Shown: piece by piece, positions 25,996 to 33,633 of the stretch
Layout of the letters: the number at the start of each line of letters is the position of its first letter
Position numbering within the stretch: position 1 is the stretch's first letter
Assembly: GCA_001515955.1 (NCBI GenBank)
Contig: LOES01000083.1
Span: 29,409-93,408, forward strand
Origin: Clostridia bacterium BRH_c25
GTDB lineage: Bacteria > Bacillota_A > Clostridia > Lutisporales > Lutisporaceae
Length of the DNA stretch: 64,000 nt
Direction: 5' to 3'
Position numbers and translations under genes: made by a program
The notes under the pieces: model-generated
Database searches by the model: none
Told to the model about the DNA's origin: nothing
The model's input: only the letters and a program-made list of their open reading frames with translations

Positions 25996-27399
25996 ATGAA
26001 AGTTGTTGCGTTATTGTTGGCTGGAGGAAGCGGAACAAGGCTATGGCCTCTGAGCCGTCAGACCATGCCCAAACAGCTGCTTGCTCTTACAAGCAATAAA
26101 ACACTGCTGCAGGAGACCTGTCAGCGTATATGCGATGTAGTAGGTTATGAGGATCAGTGGGTTATCACGGGGCAAAGCCACTACTATCAGATCTTGAGTC
26201 AGGTCAAGGAGCTTACTTCAGAACAGGACGGGGTAGAGATATTGCTGGAGCCTGAAGGCAAAAACACCGCACCGGCTATAATATGGGCCGCACAAAGGTG
26301 CAGGAAGCTCCACGGTGATGACTCCATCATGGTGGTTTTACCTTCAGATCACCTGATAATGAATACGGGGAAATTTGAAAAGTCATTGAAATATGCAATT
26401 CAAAAGGCTGAAGAAGGCAGGCTTGTCACTTTTGGAATATCTCCAACAGGCCCTGAGACTGCATATGGATATATAAAAACAGAGAAGAATCCCGTAAGTG
26501 ACAATGCTTATGAAGTAGACTGCTTTGTTGAGAAGCCTGATGTGAAGAAAGCACAGGAATTTCTGGAAGCAGGTAATTATTTGTGGAATAGCGGAATGTT
26601 TGTATATCATGTCGGAACCCTGCTCAGTGAAGCAGAAACCTATTGCAAGGATATATATGATTTGTTTGGAAGTCATGATGTTTTTGATATGAATGAAGTA
26701 GAACTGGCCTACATTGCCAGCCCGTCCATATCTATCGACTATGCCCTAATGGAGCATACAGATAAAGCTGTAGTTGTTGCAGCTGATTTTGGCTGGAGTG
26801 ATGTGGGAAGCTGGAAAAGCTTATATGATATAAGTGAAAAGGATGCAAACGGCAATTTTATTAATGGGCAGCATGTCATATTGAACTCCAAGGATTCTAT
26901 GGTATATGGCAAGGGCAGGCTTATTGCTGCTGTTGGCCTGGAAAATATGGCTGTTATTGATACACCCGATGCACTTATGGTTTGTCCGCTTAATGAAACT
27001 CAACACATCAAGCAGGTTGTAGAGAAGCTGAGGGAGCAAAACAATAAGACTTACTATGAGCATAGAATGGTTGACAGACCTTGGGGGACCTATGAAATAT
27101 TGGCAGAAGGTCCACTATATAAGATTAAGAGAATTGTGGTGAAACCTGCACAAAGGCTAAGCAGACAATATCATTACCATAGAAGTGAGCACTGGATTGT
27201 GGTAGGAGGTACAGCCAAAGTGACAATAGGAGAGACAGAACATTATGTACATGAAAATGAATCCACTTATATATCAAAATCCATGATTCACCAATTGGAA
27301 AATCCGGGGCTTATGCCGCTGGAGATAATTGAAATACAGTGCGGAGTATATCTTGAAGAGGATGATATAGTAAGACTTGATGATATTTATATAAGGTAA
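25996..27399 (+). CDS. manC: Mannose-1-phosphate guanylyltransferase / mannose-6-phosphate isomerase
   Basis: Type II bifunctional enzyme of 467 residues. The N-terminal 350 residues are the GDP-mannose pyrophosphorylase: LLLAGGSGTRLWPLSR, MPKQLLAL, FVEKPD, WNSGMF and DFGWSDVGSW. The C-terminal 110 residues are the isomerase cupin: RPWGTYEIL, QYHYHRSEHWIVVGG (metal ligands) and ENESTYI. It supplies GDP-mannose for gmd/fcl and so for GDP-fucose. SD AGGAG precedes ATG 25996, 14 bases after pseC. Being separated from gmd by 15 kb but in the same direction suggests that the island grew by insertion of modules. Confidence 0.95.
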   Translation: MKVVALLLAGGSGTRLWPLSRQTMPKQLLALTSNKTLLQETCQRICDVVGYEDQWVITGQSHYYQILSQVKELTSEQDGVEILLEPEGKNTAPAIIWAAQRCRKLHGDDSIMVVLPSDHLIMNTGKFEKSLKYAIQKAEEGRLVTFGISPTGPETAYGYIKTEKNPVSDNAYEVDCFVEKPDVKKAQEFLEAGNYLWNSGMFVYHVGTLLSEAETYCKDIYDLFGSHDVFDMNEVELAYIASPSISIDYALMEHTDKAVVVAADFGWSDVGSWKSLYDISEKDANGNFINGQHVILNSKDSMVYGKGRLIAAVGLENMAVIDTPDALMVCPLNETQHIKQVVEKLREQNNKTYYEHRMVDRPWGTYEILAEGPLYKIKRIVVKPAQRLSRQYHYHRSEHWIVVGGTAKVTIGETEHYVHENESTYISKSMIHQLENPGLMPLEIIEIQCGVYLEEDDIVRLDDIYIR

Positions 27400-27440
27400 A
27401 TGGCTGCTTGGAAAGAGTCAAAAGAAAGGTGGTCAAATCA

Positions 27441-28397
27441 GTGAACATACTTGTTACAGGGGGAGCCGGCTTCATCGGACGCTGGACAGTGAAAAAGCTC
27501 CTTGCAGAGAGGCATAGGGTCTGGATATTGGACGACCTGTCAAACGGGTCCTTGGATAACATAAAGGAATTTGACAATCATCAGTCACTGATGAAATTTG
27601 TGCAAGGGGATATCAAGGACAAGAATATATTGGAAGAAGTATTTGGGAACAAGCCTGATATATGCTATCACCTGGCAGCCAGCATAAATGTGCAGGATAG
27701 TATCGATGACCCCGGAAAAACCTTTGAGAACGACGTGACAGGAACTTTCAATGTACTGGAGCAATGCAGGAAGCACGGTACAAAAATGGTTTTCATGAGC
27801 ACCTGTATGGTATATGACAGGGCAGAAAACGAGAAGGGGATAAATGAGCTGCATCCTGTAAAACCGGCTTCTCCATATGCCGGAAGCAAGATAGCGGGTG
27901 AGAACCTGGTGCTGTCCTATTGGCATGCGTATAAGCTTCCGGTAGTTATAGCGAGGCCCTTCAATACATATGGACCATTTCAGAAGTCCAGCGGAGAAGG
28001 CGGAGTGGTATCGGTCTTTACCGAAAAGAAATTGAAAGGGAAGACATTGAATATATATGGTGATGGAGCGCAGACAAGGGATTTGCTTTATGTGGAGGAT
28101 TGTGCAGACTTTTTGGTATCGGCAGGCTGCTCAGAAAAAGCAAATGGAGAAATCCTCAATGCCGGATCAGGTAAAGATTTAAGCATAAACAGCCTGGCAT
28201 ATATGATTTCGGGTAACAGAGATCAACTAAGACATGTTCCGCATATACATCCCCAGAGTGAAATACAAAGGCTGCTCTGCAATTATGAAAAGGCGGAAAA
28301 GCTGCTGAATTGGAGCCCCAGGATCGGACTTCAGGAAGGAATAGAAAAAACCGAAGCCTGGTTGAAGACAAAACTAAAAAACTTTGTTAAAAACTAA
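27441..28397 (+). CDS. NAD-dependent epimerase/dehydratase (extended SDR)
   Basis: About 318 residues, starting at GTG 27441 behind AAAGGTGG; an upstream TTG at 27408 lacks a good site. Motifs: VNILVTGGAGFIGRWTV, DLSNGSL, YHLAASINVQDSIDDP, FMSTCMVYDRA with catalytic Ser/Thr region, YAGSKIAGE with catalytic Tyr/Lys, and ARPFNTYGPFQ. It resembles UDP-glucose/GlcNAc 4-epimerases and dTDP-sugar dehydratases. It is the last gene of the island before the flagellar genes and could provide the 4-keto substrate of the PseC-like aminotransferase, but the substrate is not determined. Confidence 0.85.
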   Translation: MNILVTGGAGFIGRWTVKKLLAERHRVWILDDLSNGSLDNIKEFDNHQSLMKFVQGDIKDKNILEEVFGNKPDICYHLAASINVQDSIDDPGKTFENDVTGTFNVLEQCRKHGTKMVFMSTCMVYDRAENEKGINELHPVKPASPYAGSKIAGENLVLSYWHAYKLPVVIARPFNTYGPFQKSSGEGGVVSVFTEKKLKGKTLNIYGDGAQTRDLLYVEDCADFLVSAGCSEKANGEILNAGSGKDLSINSLAYMISGNRDQLRHVPHIHPQSEIQRLLCNYEKAEKLLNWSPRIGLQEGIEKTEAWLKTKLKNFVKN

Positions 28398-28422
28398 AGA
28401 TATTTGTGTTTTTTATCGATAA
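28395..28422 (+). promoter_or_regulatory. Candidate sigma-D (flagellar) promoter of flaG-fliD-fliS
   Basis: TAAA at 28395-28398 and ATCGATAA at 28415-28422 with 16 bases between, close to the sigma-D/FliA consensus TAAA-N15-GCCGATAT. It overlaps the stop codon of the preceding epimerase gene and lies about 55 bases before flaG, a late flagellar gene of the class normally read by this factor. Confidence 0.55.
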
Positions 28423-28476
28423 ATAATATATAAGAATCGTATAAGGATATAAATAAAATTCCAAGGAGGGAGTATT

Positions 28477-28863
28477 GTGAAAATAGAGATGAATTCTCTA
28501 AGTTCAGTTGTAGGTTCGGTTGCTAAGCAAGGAAGCGGTGCAGCCAAAGAAAACCATATTGAGGTGAATAAAGACAATACAGCAGGCGTAAGCAGCGCGC
28601 AGGAAATTTCCCGCAAATCAAAAGAAGAGCTGAACTTGAATGAGAAGCAATGGATTGAAGTAATTGAAAGAGCTAACAAAGCATTGGAAGGCGCATATAC
28701 CACCTTTGAATTCTCAATACATGAGAAAACAAAGGAAATAATGGTAAAAGTAGTGGATAAAGAAACTCATAAAGTTCTAAGGGAATTTCCACCGGAGAAG
28801 ATACTTGATTTGGTGGCTAAAATATGGGAAATGGCCGGTATAATAGTGGATGAAAGGAGGTAA
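28477..28863 (+). CDS. flaG: Flagellar protein FlaG
   Basis: 128-residue cytoplasmic FlaG family protein. The C-terminal half carries the family core: FSIHEKTKEIMVKVVDKET followed by REFPPEKILDLVAKIWEMAG and VDERR at the end. The N-terminal 60 residues are polar and low-complexity, as usual. It starts with GTG 28477 behind AAGGAGGG. FlaG affects flagellar filament length and flagellin export. It is the first gene of flaG-fliD-fliS, and the fliD start lies 5 bases after its stop. Confidence 0.92.
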   Translation: MKIEMNSLSSVVGSVAKQGSGAAKENHIEVNKDNTAGVSSAQEISRKSKEELNLNEKQWIEVIERANKALEGAYTTFEFSIHEKTKEIMVKVVDKETHKVLREFPPEKILDLVAKIWEMAGIIVDERR

Positions 28864-28868
28864 TCCAA

Positions 28869-30809
28869 ATGGCAAGTATTAGTGGTATTTCAACGTTGAG
28901 ATTTTCCGGGCTGGCAACGGGAATTGATGTTGACAGTATGGTAGAGCAGATTATGAAAGCCGAAAGAATGAAAATGGATAAAATAAAGCAGGACAAGCAG
29001 TTGTTGGAATGGAAGCAGGATGACTACAGGAGTATAACAAATCTGATGAGAGGCTTCCGGGACAGCTACTTTGATGTACTCTCATCGACCAATATGAGAT
29101 CTACTACCGGATACAAGGCTTATTCAACTACTATAACCCCCAGCGACGCTGCCCAGGATACCGGTGCGGTTACAGCGGTGGGAACATCTACAGCAGTTGA
29201 GGGTACACACTCCATTATAGTGAAAAATCTGGCAACAGCACAGGTAAGACAGAGTGCAGCTTCTATAACCAAGGACGTACAGGGTGATTCAGGATATACA
29301 TTGACAGCAGGAGAAACCTTCAGGCTTTCAATTGATGGAGTTACTAAAACAATAACTTTATCTGACCTGGACGGGGTTGACGGTGTAACTCTGGATGATT
29401 TGAACAAAGCAATAGAAAATGCCTTCGGGAGCGGGAAAGTAACGGTTGATGACACCACAAACCCGGGGATGCTGACCTTTAAAGCTTCAAGTACCACAAA
29501 TGGTGTAAATAGAATAACAGTCAGTGCGGGAACCACAAATAACGCTTTAGCAAATATGGGCTTTGGTGCCGGTGCTGTATTATCAAACAGGCTGAATAAC
29601 GGTGATACACTTGCAGCTATACAGTCCAAGCTGAACGAGAGTGGGGGCGGGCTGACATTTACGACTTTATCGGACGGCACCACTCAAGGGATCAAGCTTA
29701 CCATAAATAACAAGACCTTTGAGTTTAGTGAAACAACAACCCTATACAGCATGATGAATCAGATAAATCAGGATTCAACAGCAAATGTAAGCATGCAGTA
29801 TGATGAAGTAAACGACAAGTTCAAGTTTACTGCAAAACAGACCGGTGCAGGCAACAATATTGATATAAGTGAAAGTGGAAGCAGCTTTATAGCAGCTGCG
29901 GGAATTACCGCTGAGCAGGCTGGTGAAGATGCACTGATTACAGTTGATGGTACTGATATTACAAGAGGCAGCAATACTTTCACAGTTAGCGGTATAACCT
30001 ATACGGCACTCAAGGAGACAGGTACGAGAGAAGTAAAGGTTTCCATCAGTCAGAATGTAGATGCAGTATTCGACAAGATCAAAGGCTTCGTGGACAAGTA
30101 TAACGAATTGATATCAAAAATAAACGGTGAACTTTCAGAAAAAAGAAACCGGGATTATTTGCCTCTTACCGATGAGCAAAAAGCAGAGATGAGTGATGAT
30201 GACATTAAGAGGTGGGAAGAAAAGGCAATGTCAGGCATGCTTCGTGGAGACCCATTACTGGAGAAAATCGCAAGTGACTTGAGAAGCACTTTGTATGCCG
30301 GCATTGAGGGTGAATCCGGTACATCATATTTATTCAGCATTGGTATAGAAACAGGCGATTGGTCTAATAAGGGCAAGCTTGTGATAAATGAGACCAAATT
30401 GAGGGATGCACTTAAAAACTCGCCGGAACTTGTCACAAATATTTTTGCAAAGGAATCGAGCATTGCATACTCGCCGGATAATAGTTCGGCAGACAGGGCA
30501 ACCCGGTTCAAAGAGAACGGTATAATCAGCAGAATGTATGATATCATCCAGGATAACATAAGGACAATTGCGGATAAAAACGGGCAGAAGGGAGCTTTGC
30601 TCGAAAAGGCCGGTGTAATAGGAGAGACCACGGAAATTGACAATTTGATGTATGGTCTGATTAAAGATAAGGAAAAAATGATAGAGACCTTGACTGATAA
30701 ACTGATAAAGAAAGAAAATAATTATTATTTACAGTTTTCTGCTATGGAGACTGCCATCAGTAAAATGAACACACAGGTAGCTTGGCTGACGCAGCAGATG
30801 GGCGGATAA
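28869..30809 (+). CDS. fliD: Flagellar filament cap protein (hook-associated protein 2)
   Basis: 646-residue FliD, which caps the growing flagellum and folds flagellin into the filament. The N-terminal FliD domain (residues 10-110) has FSGLATGIDVDSMVEQIM, and the C-terminal domain (about 385-640) has VDAVFDKIKGFVDKYNEL, YLPLTDEQKAEMSDDDI and a terminal coiled coil ending AWLTQQMGG. The middle 250 residues are a Ser/Thr-rich variable region that includes hook-IN-like repeats (GVTKTITLSDL, NTFTVSGITYT). The length is within the clostridial range. SD GGAGG overlaps the end of flaG, so the two are coupled. Confidence 0.95.
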   Translation: MASISGISTLRFSGLATGIDVDSMVEQIMKAERMKMDKIKQDKQLLEWKQDDYRSITNLMRGFRDSYFDVLSSTNMRSTTGYKAYSTTITPSDAAQDTGAVTAVGTSTAVEGTHSIIVKNLATAQVRQSAASITKDVQGDSGYTLTAGETFRLSIDGVTKTITLSDLDGVDGVTLDDLNKAIENAFGSGKVTVDDTTNPGMLTFKASSTTNGVNRITVSAGTTNNALANMGFGAGAVLSNRLNNGDTLAAIQSKLNESGGGLTFTTLSDGTTQGIKLTINNKTFEFSETTTLYSMMNQINQDSTANVSMQYDEVNDKFKFTAKQTGAGNNIDISESGSSFIAAAGITAEQAGEDALITVDGTDITRGSNTFTVSGITYTALKETGTREVKVSISQNVDAVFDKIKGFVDKYNELISKINGELSEKRNRDYLPLTDEQKAEMSDDDIKRWEEKAMSGMLRGDPLLEKIASDLRSTLYAGIEGESGTSYLFSIGIETGDWSNKGKLVINETKLRDALKNSPELVTNIFAKESSIAYSPDNSSADRATRFKENGIISRMYDIIQDNIRTIADKNGQKGALLEKAGVIGETTEIDNLMYGLIKDKEKMIETLTDKLIKKENNYYLQFSAMETAISKMNTQVAWLTQQMGG

Positions 30810-30831
30810 TAACTTATTTGGGGGAATATGA

Positions 30832-31227
30832 ATGGTAATGCCTAACAATGCATACGATCAATATAAAAAGAACATGATAAATACAGCTACACCGCAAGAA
30901 ATAACACTTATGCTCTATAACGGCTTGGTCAGGTTTCTCAAACAGGCTGCGGCAGGCATTGAAGAGAGAAATATTGAAAAGGCCAATAATAATATTATCA
31001 GAGCACAGGATATTATATACGAGTTTATGAGAACACTTGATATGAACTATGAAATATCAAGCAATCTGTTAGCTCTGTATGACTATATGAACAGAAGACT
31101 TGTAGAAGCCAATGTCAAGAAGGATAACGAAATTGTAACAGAGATAATAGGATTGTCGGAAGAACTAAGAGATACCTGGGCTCAGGCAATGAAGCTGGTA
31201 AAACAACAGACGGCCGCCTCGCTCTAG
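30832..31227 (+). CDS. fliS: Flagellin export chaperone FliS
   Basis: 131-residue helical chaperone that binds the C-terminus of flagellin in the cytoplasm and delivers it to the export gate. Motifs: NAYDQYKKNMINTATPQEITLMLYNGLVRFLKQA in the first half, here split as family segments AYDQYKKN and TLMLYNGLV, and LYDYMNRRLVEANVKKD with the conserved YDYMNRRL in the second. SD GGGGGAATATGA precedes ATG 30832, 22 bases after fliD. Confidence 0.95.
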   Translation: MVMPNNAYDQYKKNMINTATPQEITLMLYNGLVRFLKQAAAGIEERNIEKANNNIIRAQDIIYEFMRTLDMNYEISSNLLALYDYMNRRLVEANVKKDNEIVTEIIGLSEELRDTWAQAMKLVKQQTAASL

Positions 31228-31235
31228 ATGAAAGG

Positions 31236-31320
31236 TACGAGATACGAGATTCGAGTAGGGAACGGTGCCCCACCGTTCCGTGATGATACAGGCGGAACGA
31301 CGAGGACGTCGTTCCCTACT
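31236..31320. repeat. Heptad repeat plus nested double-hairpin element
   Basis: Bases 31236-31256 are three copies of a 7-base unit (TACGAGA, TACGAGA, TTCGAGT). They are followed by two perfect 9-bp hairpins: GGAACGGTG (31259-31267) with CACCGTTCC (31271-31279), and GGAACGACG (31294-31302) with CGTCGTTCC (31307-31315). The outermost AGTAGGGAACG (31255-31265) is the exact complement of CGTTCCCTACT (31310-31320), so the whole can also fold as one long stem. It separates fliS from the FlgN-like gene. Confidence 0.85.
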
Positions 31321-31336
31321 TATTTTGGAGGGTTTT

Positions 31337-31819
31337 ATGGATAATGCGAATAACTCAATGAATGAGCTTCTTAGTCTGATTGATAAGAAGAGTCAGTTGT
31401 TCAGCCTCATTATGGATATTACACTTGAGCAAAAGAAGGACATTGATGAGAACCAGGCAAAGAATATTGAAGAGCTTGTCAACCGCAAGCAGGAAACTAT
31501 AGACGAAGTTGATGAAATCGACAGAGTTTTTTTTGAGGAACTCAATTTGCTGAAAAAACAGTTAAATGTTAATGAATTGGAAGAAGTGGATTTTACAAAA
31601 TACCCCATTCTGAGAATTTTAAAGCTTAGGGTCGAAAAAATAATTGAATCGGCTGGAGAAATAATGGAAATTGAGAAGTATAACAAGGAGAAGCTCACTT
31701 CGATTATGAATGAGCTAAAAAATCAAATGAAACAGATAAGTGTCGGAAAAAAATCCATAAAGGCATACGAGGCACCAGTTATATACAATGATGGAATATA
31801 TATTGATAAAAAGAAGTGA
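31337..31819 (+). CDS. FlgN-like flagellar export chaperone or FliT-type protein
   Basis: 160-residue, almost wholly helical, charged protein with coiled-coil character (ELLSLIDKKSQLFSLIMDIT, then EEVDEIDRVF and RVEKIIESAGEIMEIEKYN). Length, helicity and position right after fliS fit FlgN/FliT family chaperones, which hold hook-associated proteins or flagellin before export. The start is ATG 31337 behind TTTTGGAGGG; a longer open frame from 31265 lies in the hairpin repeat and is rejected. No signature residue proves the family, so this is a context-based call. Confidence 0.6.
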   Translation: MDNANNSMNELLSLIDKKSQLFSLIMDITLEQKKDIDENQAKNIEELVNRKQETIDEVDEIDRVFFEELNLLKKQLNVNELEEVDFTKYPILRILKLRVEKIIESAGEIMEIEKYNKEKLTSIMNELKNQMKQISVGKKSIKAYEAPVIYNDGIYIDKKK

Positions 31820-31867
31820 ATAAAACTGAATATTAAGATAAATTTTCCTATAAATTGTTAAAAGTAC

Positions 31868-31896
31868 TTGTATAAATAAAAATAACATTATATAAT
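31868..31896 (+). promoter_or_regulatory. Strong sigma-A promoter of the structured RNA
   Basis: TTGTAT (31868-31873), 17-base spacer, TATAAT (31891-31896, perfect). Transcription should start near 31903. The AT-rich tract around the -35 box resembles an UP element. No ORF begins for over 300 bases, consistent with a non-coding transcript. Confidence 0.75.
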
Positions 31897-31902
31897 ATAA
31901 CC

Positions 31903-32140
31903 TGTGGTATATTATCTAGGTCTGTGGTTGAAAGTCGATGCTAGTCGCAGGCAAAACGATCCACGTAAACAGGAGAAGCTCCTGTGAGCATGGTGCGGCT
32001 TAGAAATAAGTCCGTCCAATAGATTCATTTATTGAGAGATGCTGTAGTGAGGGGTTGATTCCTAGTAGCGAAACATCCTGACGGCGAGTGTGGGGTCAAA
32101 GACCAGGTCAGCTAGAGTAATACCATAAATATTTAAAGGT
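31903..32140 (+). ncRNA. Structured RNA, probably raiA motif
   Basis: About 240 bases with no ORF but dense pairing: CAGGAG-AAG-CTCCTG near 31970-31984, GGGTC-AAA-GACC near 32092-32103, CTGAC near 32077 able to pair with GTCAG near 32107, and CTGTGG near 31921 with CCACG downstream. It has its own perfect -10 promoter. Genomic context fits the raiA RNA motif of Firmicutes, a large conserved non-coding RNA found near raiA/hpf genes: hpf lies 1 kb downstream in the same direction. The identification rests on context and overall look, not on an alignment. It may alternatively be a long 5' leader of the zinc-ribbon gene, since no clear terminator separates them. Confidence 0.55.
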
Positions 32141-32239
32141 ATGAGTGGGCGGTGCAAGAACGTTTTTCATGGCAGTAATCATCCCAGAAAGTTCTTTTTA
32201 CCCGACACCAGCCTGGAGAGAAAAGAGAGGGATTTTTAC

Positions 32240-32527
32240 ATGTTCGAAGACAAGACGTTAGTTTGCAAAGACTGTGGAAACGAATTCACCTTCACAGCAG
32301 GTGAACAGGAATTCTACGCAGAAAAGGGCTTTCAGAATGAACCTGCAAGATGCAAAGACTGCAGAACAAACAGAAAGAATGCCAGCGGAAGAAACGGACA
32401 GAGAAGAGAAGTTGTTATGTATGACACAGTTTGCGCAGATTGTGGCAAGGAAACCCAAGTTCCATTCAAACCTACAAATGCAAGACCCGTATATTGCAAA
32501 GAGTGTTTTGACGCAAAGAGACAGTAA
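32240..32527 (+). CDS. Zinc-ribbon domain protein (CxxCx11-type)
   Basis: 95-residue protein with two zinc-binding units. The first has CKDCG at residues 9-13 and CKDC at about 38-41, and the second CADCG at about 65-69 and CKEC at about 86-89. It matches small clostridial zinc-ribbon proteins (probable zinc-binding domain, VCKDCGNEFTFTAGEQEFYA pattern). The C-terminal unit resembles the CxxC...PVYCKECF element seen in RNA- or protein-binding ribbons. ATG 32240 is the conserved start; an open frame upstream to 32141 has no start signal. It follows the structured RNA and ends in its own terminator. Function is unknown, possibly linked to translation or nucleic-acid binding. Confidence 0.8.
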   Translation: MFEDKTLVCKDCGNEFTFTAGEQEFYAEKGFQNEPARCKDCRTNRKNASGRNGQRREVVMYDTVCADCGKETQVPFKPTNARPVYCKECFDAKRQ

Positions 32528-32531
32528 TTGA

Positions 32532-32555
32532 AACCGCCATATAGGCGGTTTTTTT
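32532..32555 (+). terminator. Intrinsic terminator of the zinc-ribbon gene
   Basis: AACCGCC (32532-32538), loop ATATA, GGCGGTT (32544-32550), followed by a run of T. Perfect 7-bp stem just after the stop codon. Confidence 0.9.
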
Positions 32556-32566
32556 ATGCCTTCCAC

Positions 32567-32847
32567 TTATCCACAGGATTTTCACTTTTAGGAATATTAT
32601 GGTTAAAAATGTGAATAACCGAAATATTAAAAAATGACAATAGATGTCACAATCACCAAACAATAAATTCAAAAATCGACTCAATAACTCCAAAAAATAA
32701 TTTACACTGTGTTCGCTCGACAAATTTCTATCCCAAGCCAGTACACATTTTTTCAACAATAGGAAGCTAATAGATTCAAGTTATCAACAGACTTATGCAC
32801 ATTATCCACAGATAACATAAAAAAGTTGTGGATAACTATGTGGATAG
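32567..32847. promoter_or_regulatory. DnaA-box cluster
   Basis: This 280-base non-coding stretch holds five perfect TTATNCACA boxes: 32567-32575 (+), 32610-32618 (-), 32793-32801 (+), 32802-32810 (+) and 32827-32835 (-). Two more have one mismatch, at 32781-32789 (+, TTATCAACA) and 32839-32847 (-, CTATCCACA on the complement). Five of the seven lie within 67 bases. dnaA is not nearby. It could be a DnaA titration or reactivation site, a DnaA-controlled promoter region for hpf, or an accessory origin element. The rest of 32556-33024 is AT-rich with no gene. Confidence 0.7.
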
Positions 32848-33024
32848 TGTGACTAACTCAGAGAAACAGGGGACAACAACTTAGTTGCAATTGTTTTATG
32901 CTTTTGTTCGCTTTACATAATACTATTTCATAGGCAATATTTATATTTACAGCATACTGCAAGAAAATATTGTAGATATGCATTCCTAAACTCTTGAAAA
33001 TTATTTGAAAATTGAAAAAGATCA

Positions 33025-33051
33025 GGAGGATTATTTTCTCAAATGTAGAAT
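33025..33051 (+). promoter_or_regulatory. Sigma-H-type promoter of hpf
   Basis: GGAGGATTA (33025-33033), 11-base spacer, GTAGAAT (33045-33051): a full match to the Bacillus sigma-H consensus RNAGGAWWW-N11/12-RNNGAAT. It lies 48 bases before the hpf start. In Bacillus subtilis the homologous gene yvyD is read by sigma-H and sigma-B, so this control would be expected on entry to stationary phase or sporulation. Confidence 0.65.
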
Positions 33052-33099
33052 AAAATATGTATAGACGGTAGCATAATAGTTGCGAAAGGAGATGTGTTT

Positions 33100-33630
33100 A
33101 TGCGTACGATAGTCAGTGGGAAAAATATTGATATTACTAATGCTCTCAAGGATAGGGTGGAAAAGAAGCTTTCAAAATTTGAAAAGTATTTTGGCCCTAA
33201 TACCGAGGCTCACGCAACTTTAAGCGTTGAAAAGAACAGGCACATCATTGAGGTCACAATTCCTTTTAATGGTGTTATCTTAAGAGGAGAAGAAGCTACC
33301 GGCGATATGTATACTTCTATAGATAACGTAGTAGATAAGTTGGAAAGGCAGATGAGGCGCCAGAAGACAAAGCTGGAAAGAAGAAATAAGGATGGCAATA
33401 TCAAATTCGAGAATTGGACTGCACCGGTAGATGAGTTTGAGGATGAAGAAGTAAGAGTAGTAAGGACAAAGAGATTTGCCATGAAGCCAATGCCCACTGA
33501 AGAGGCAGTGCTGCAAATGGAGCTTCTCGGACACAATTTCTTCGTATTCTCAAATGCGGAAACAGAAGAGGTAAATGTAGTATATAAAAGAAAGGATGGA
33601 AACTACGGTCTGATTGAACCGGAGTTCTAA
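33100..33630 (+). CDS. hpf: Ribosome hibernation promoting factor, long form
   Basis: 176-residue long Hpf. The N-terminal 100 residues are the ribosome-binding sigma-54-modulation/RaiA domain (VSGKNIDITNALKDRVEKKL, then DMYTSIDNVVDKLERQ). After a linker, residues 118-176 are the dimerisation domain (VVRTKRFAMKPMPTEEAVLQ, then LGHNFFVFSN, YKRKDGNYGLIEP). It dimerises 70S ribosomes into inactive 100S in stationary phase. Start ATG 33100 is 8 bases from AAGGAG; a GTG at 33094 is too close. Preceded by a sigma-H-type promoter and DnaA boxes, and followed by its own terminator, so it is a single-gene unit. Confidence 0.95.
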   Translation: MRTIVSGKNIDITNALKDRVEKKLSKFEKYFGPNTEAHATLSVEKNRHIIEVTIPFNGVILRGEEATGDMYTSIDNVVDKLERQMRRQKTKLERRNKDGNIKFENWTAPVDEFEDEEVRVVRTKRFAMKPMPTEEAVLQMELLGHNFFVFSNAETEEVNVVYKRKDGNYGLIEPEF

Positions 33631-33633
33631 CGA

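Noticed and set aside
30810..31336. csrA or fliW near the flagellar genes
   Set aside because: Only fliS, a hairpin repeat and the FlgN-like gene are present; no matching product is encoded in the window.
31265..31336. Extended N-terminus of the FlgN-like protein
   Set aside because: The codons run through a perfect hairpin repeat; ATG 31337 has its own TTTTGGAGGG site.
32567..32847. Chromosomal origin of replication
   Set aside because: DnaA boxes are dense, but the genes normally beside a Firmicute origin (dnaA, dnaN, rpmH) are absent and no clear unwinding element was identified; kept only as a DnaA-box cluster.
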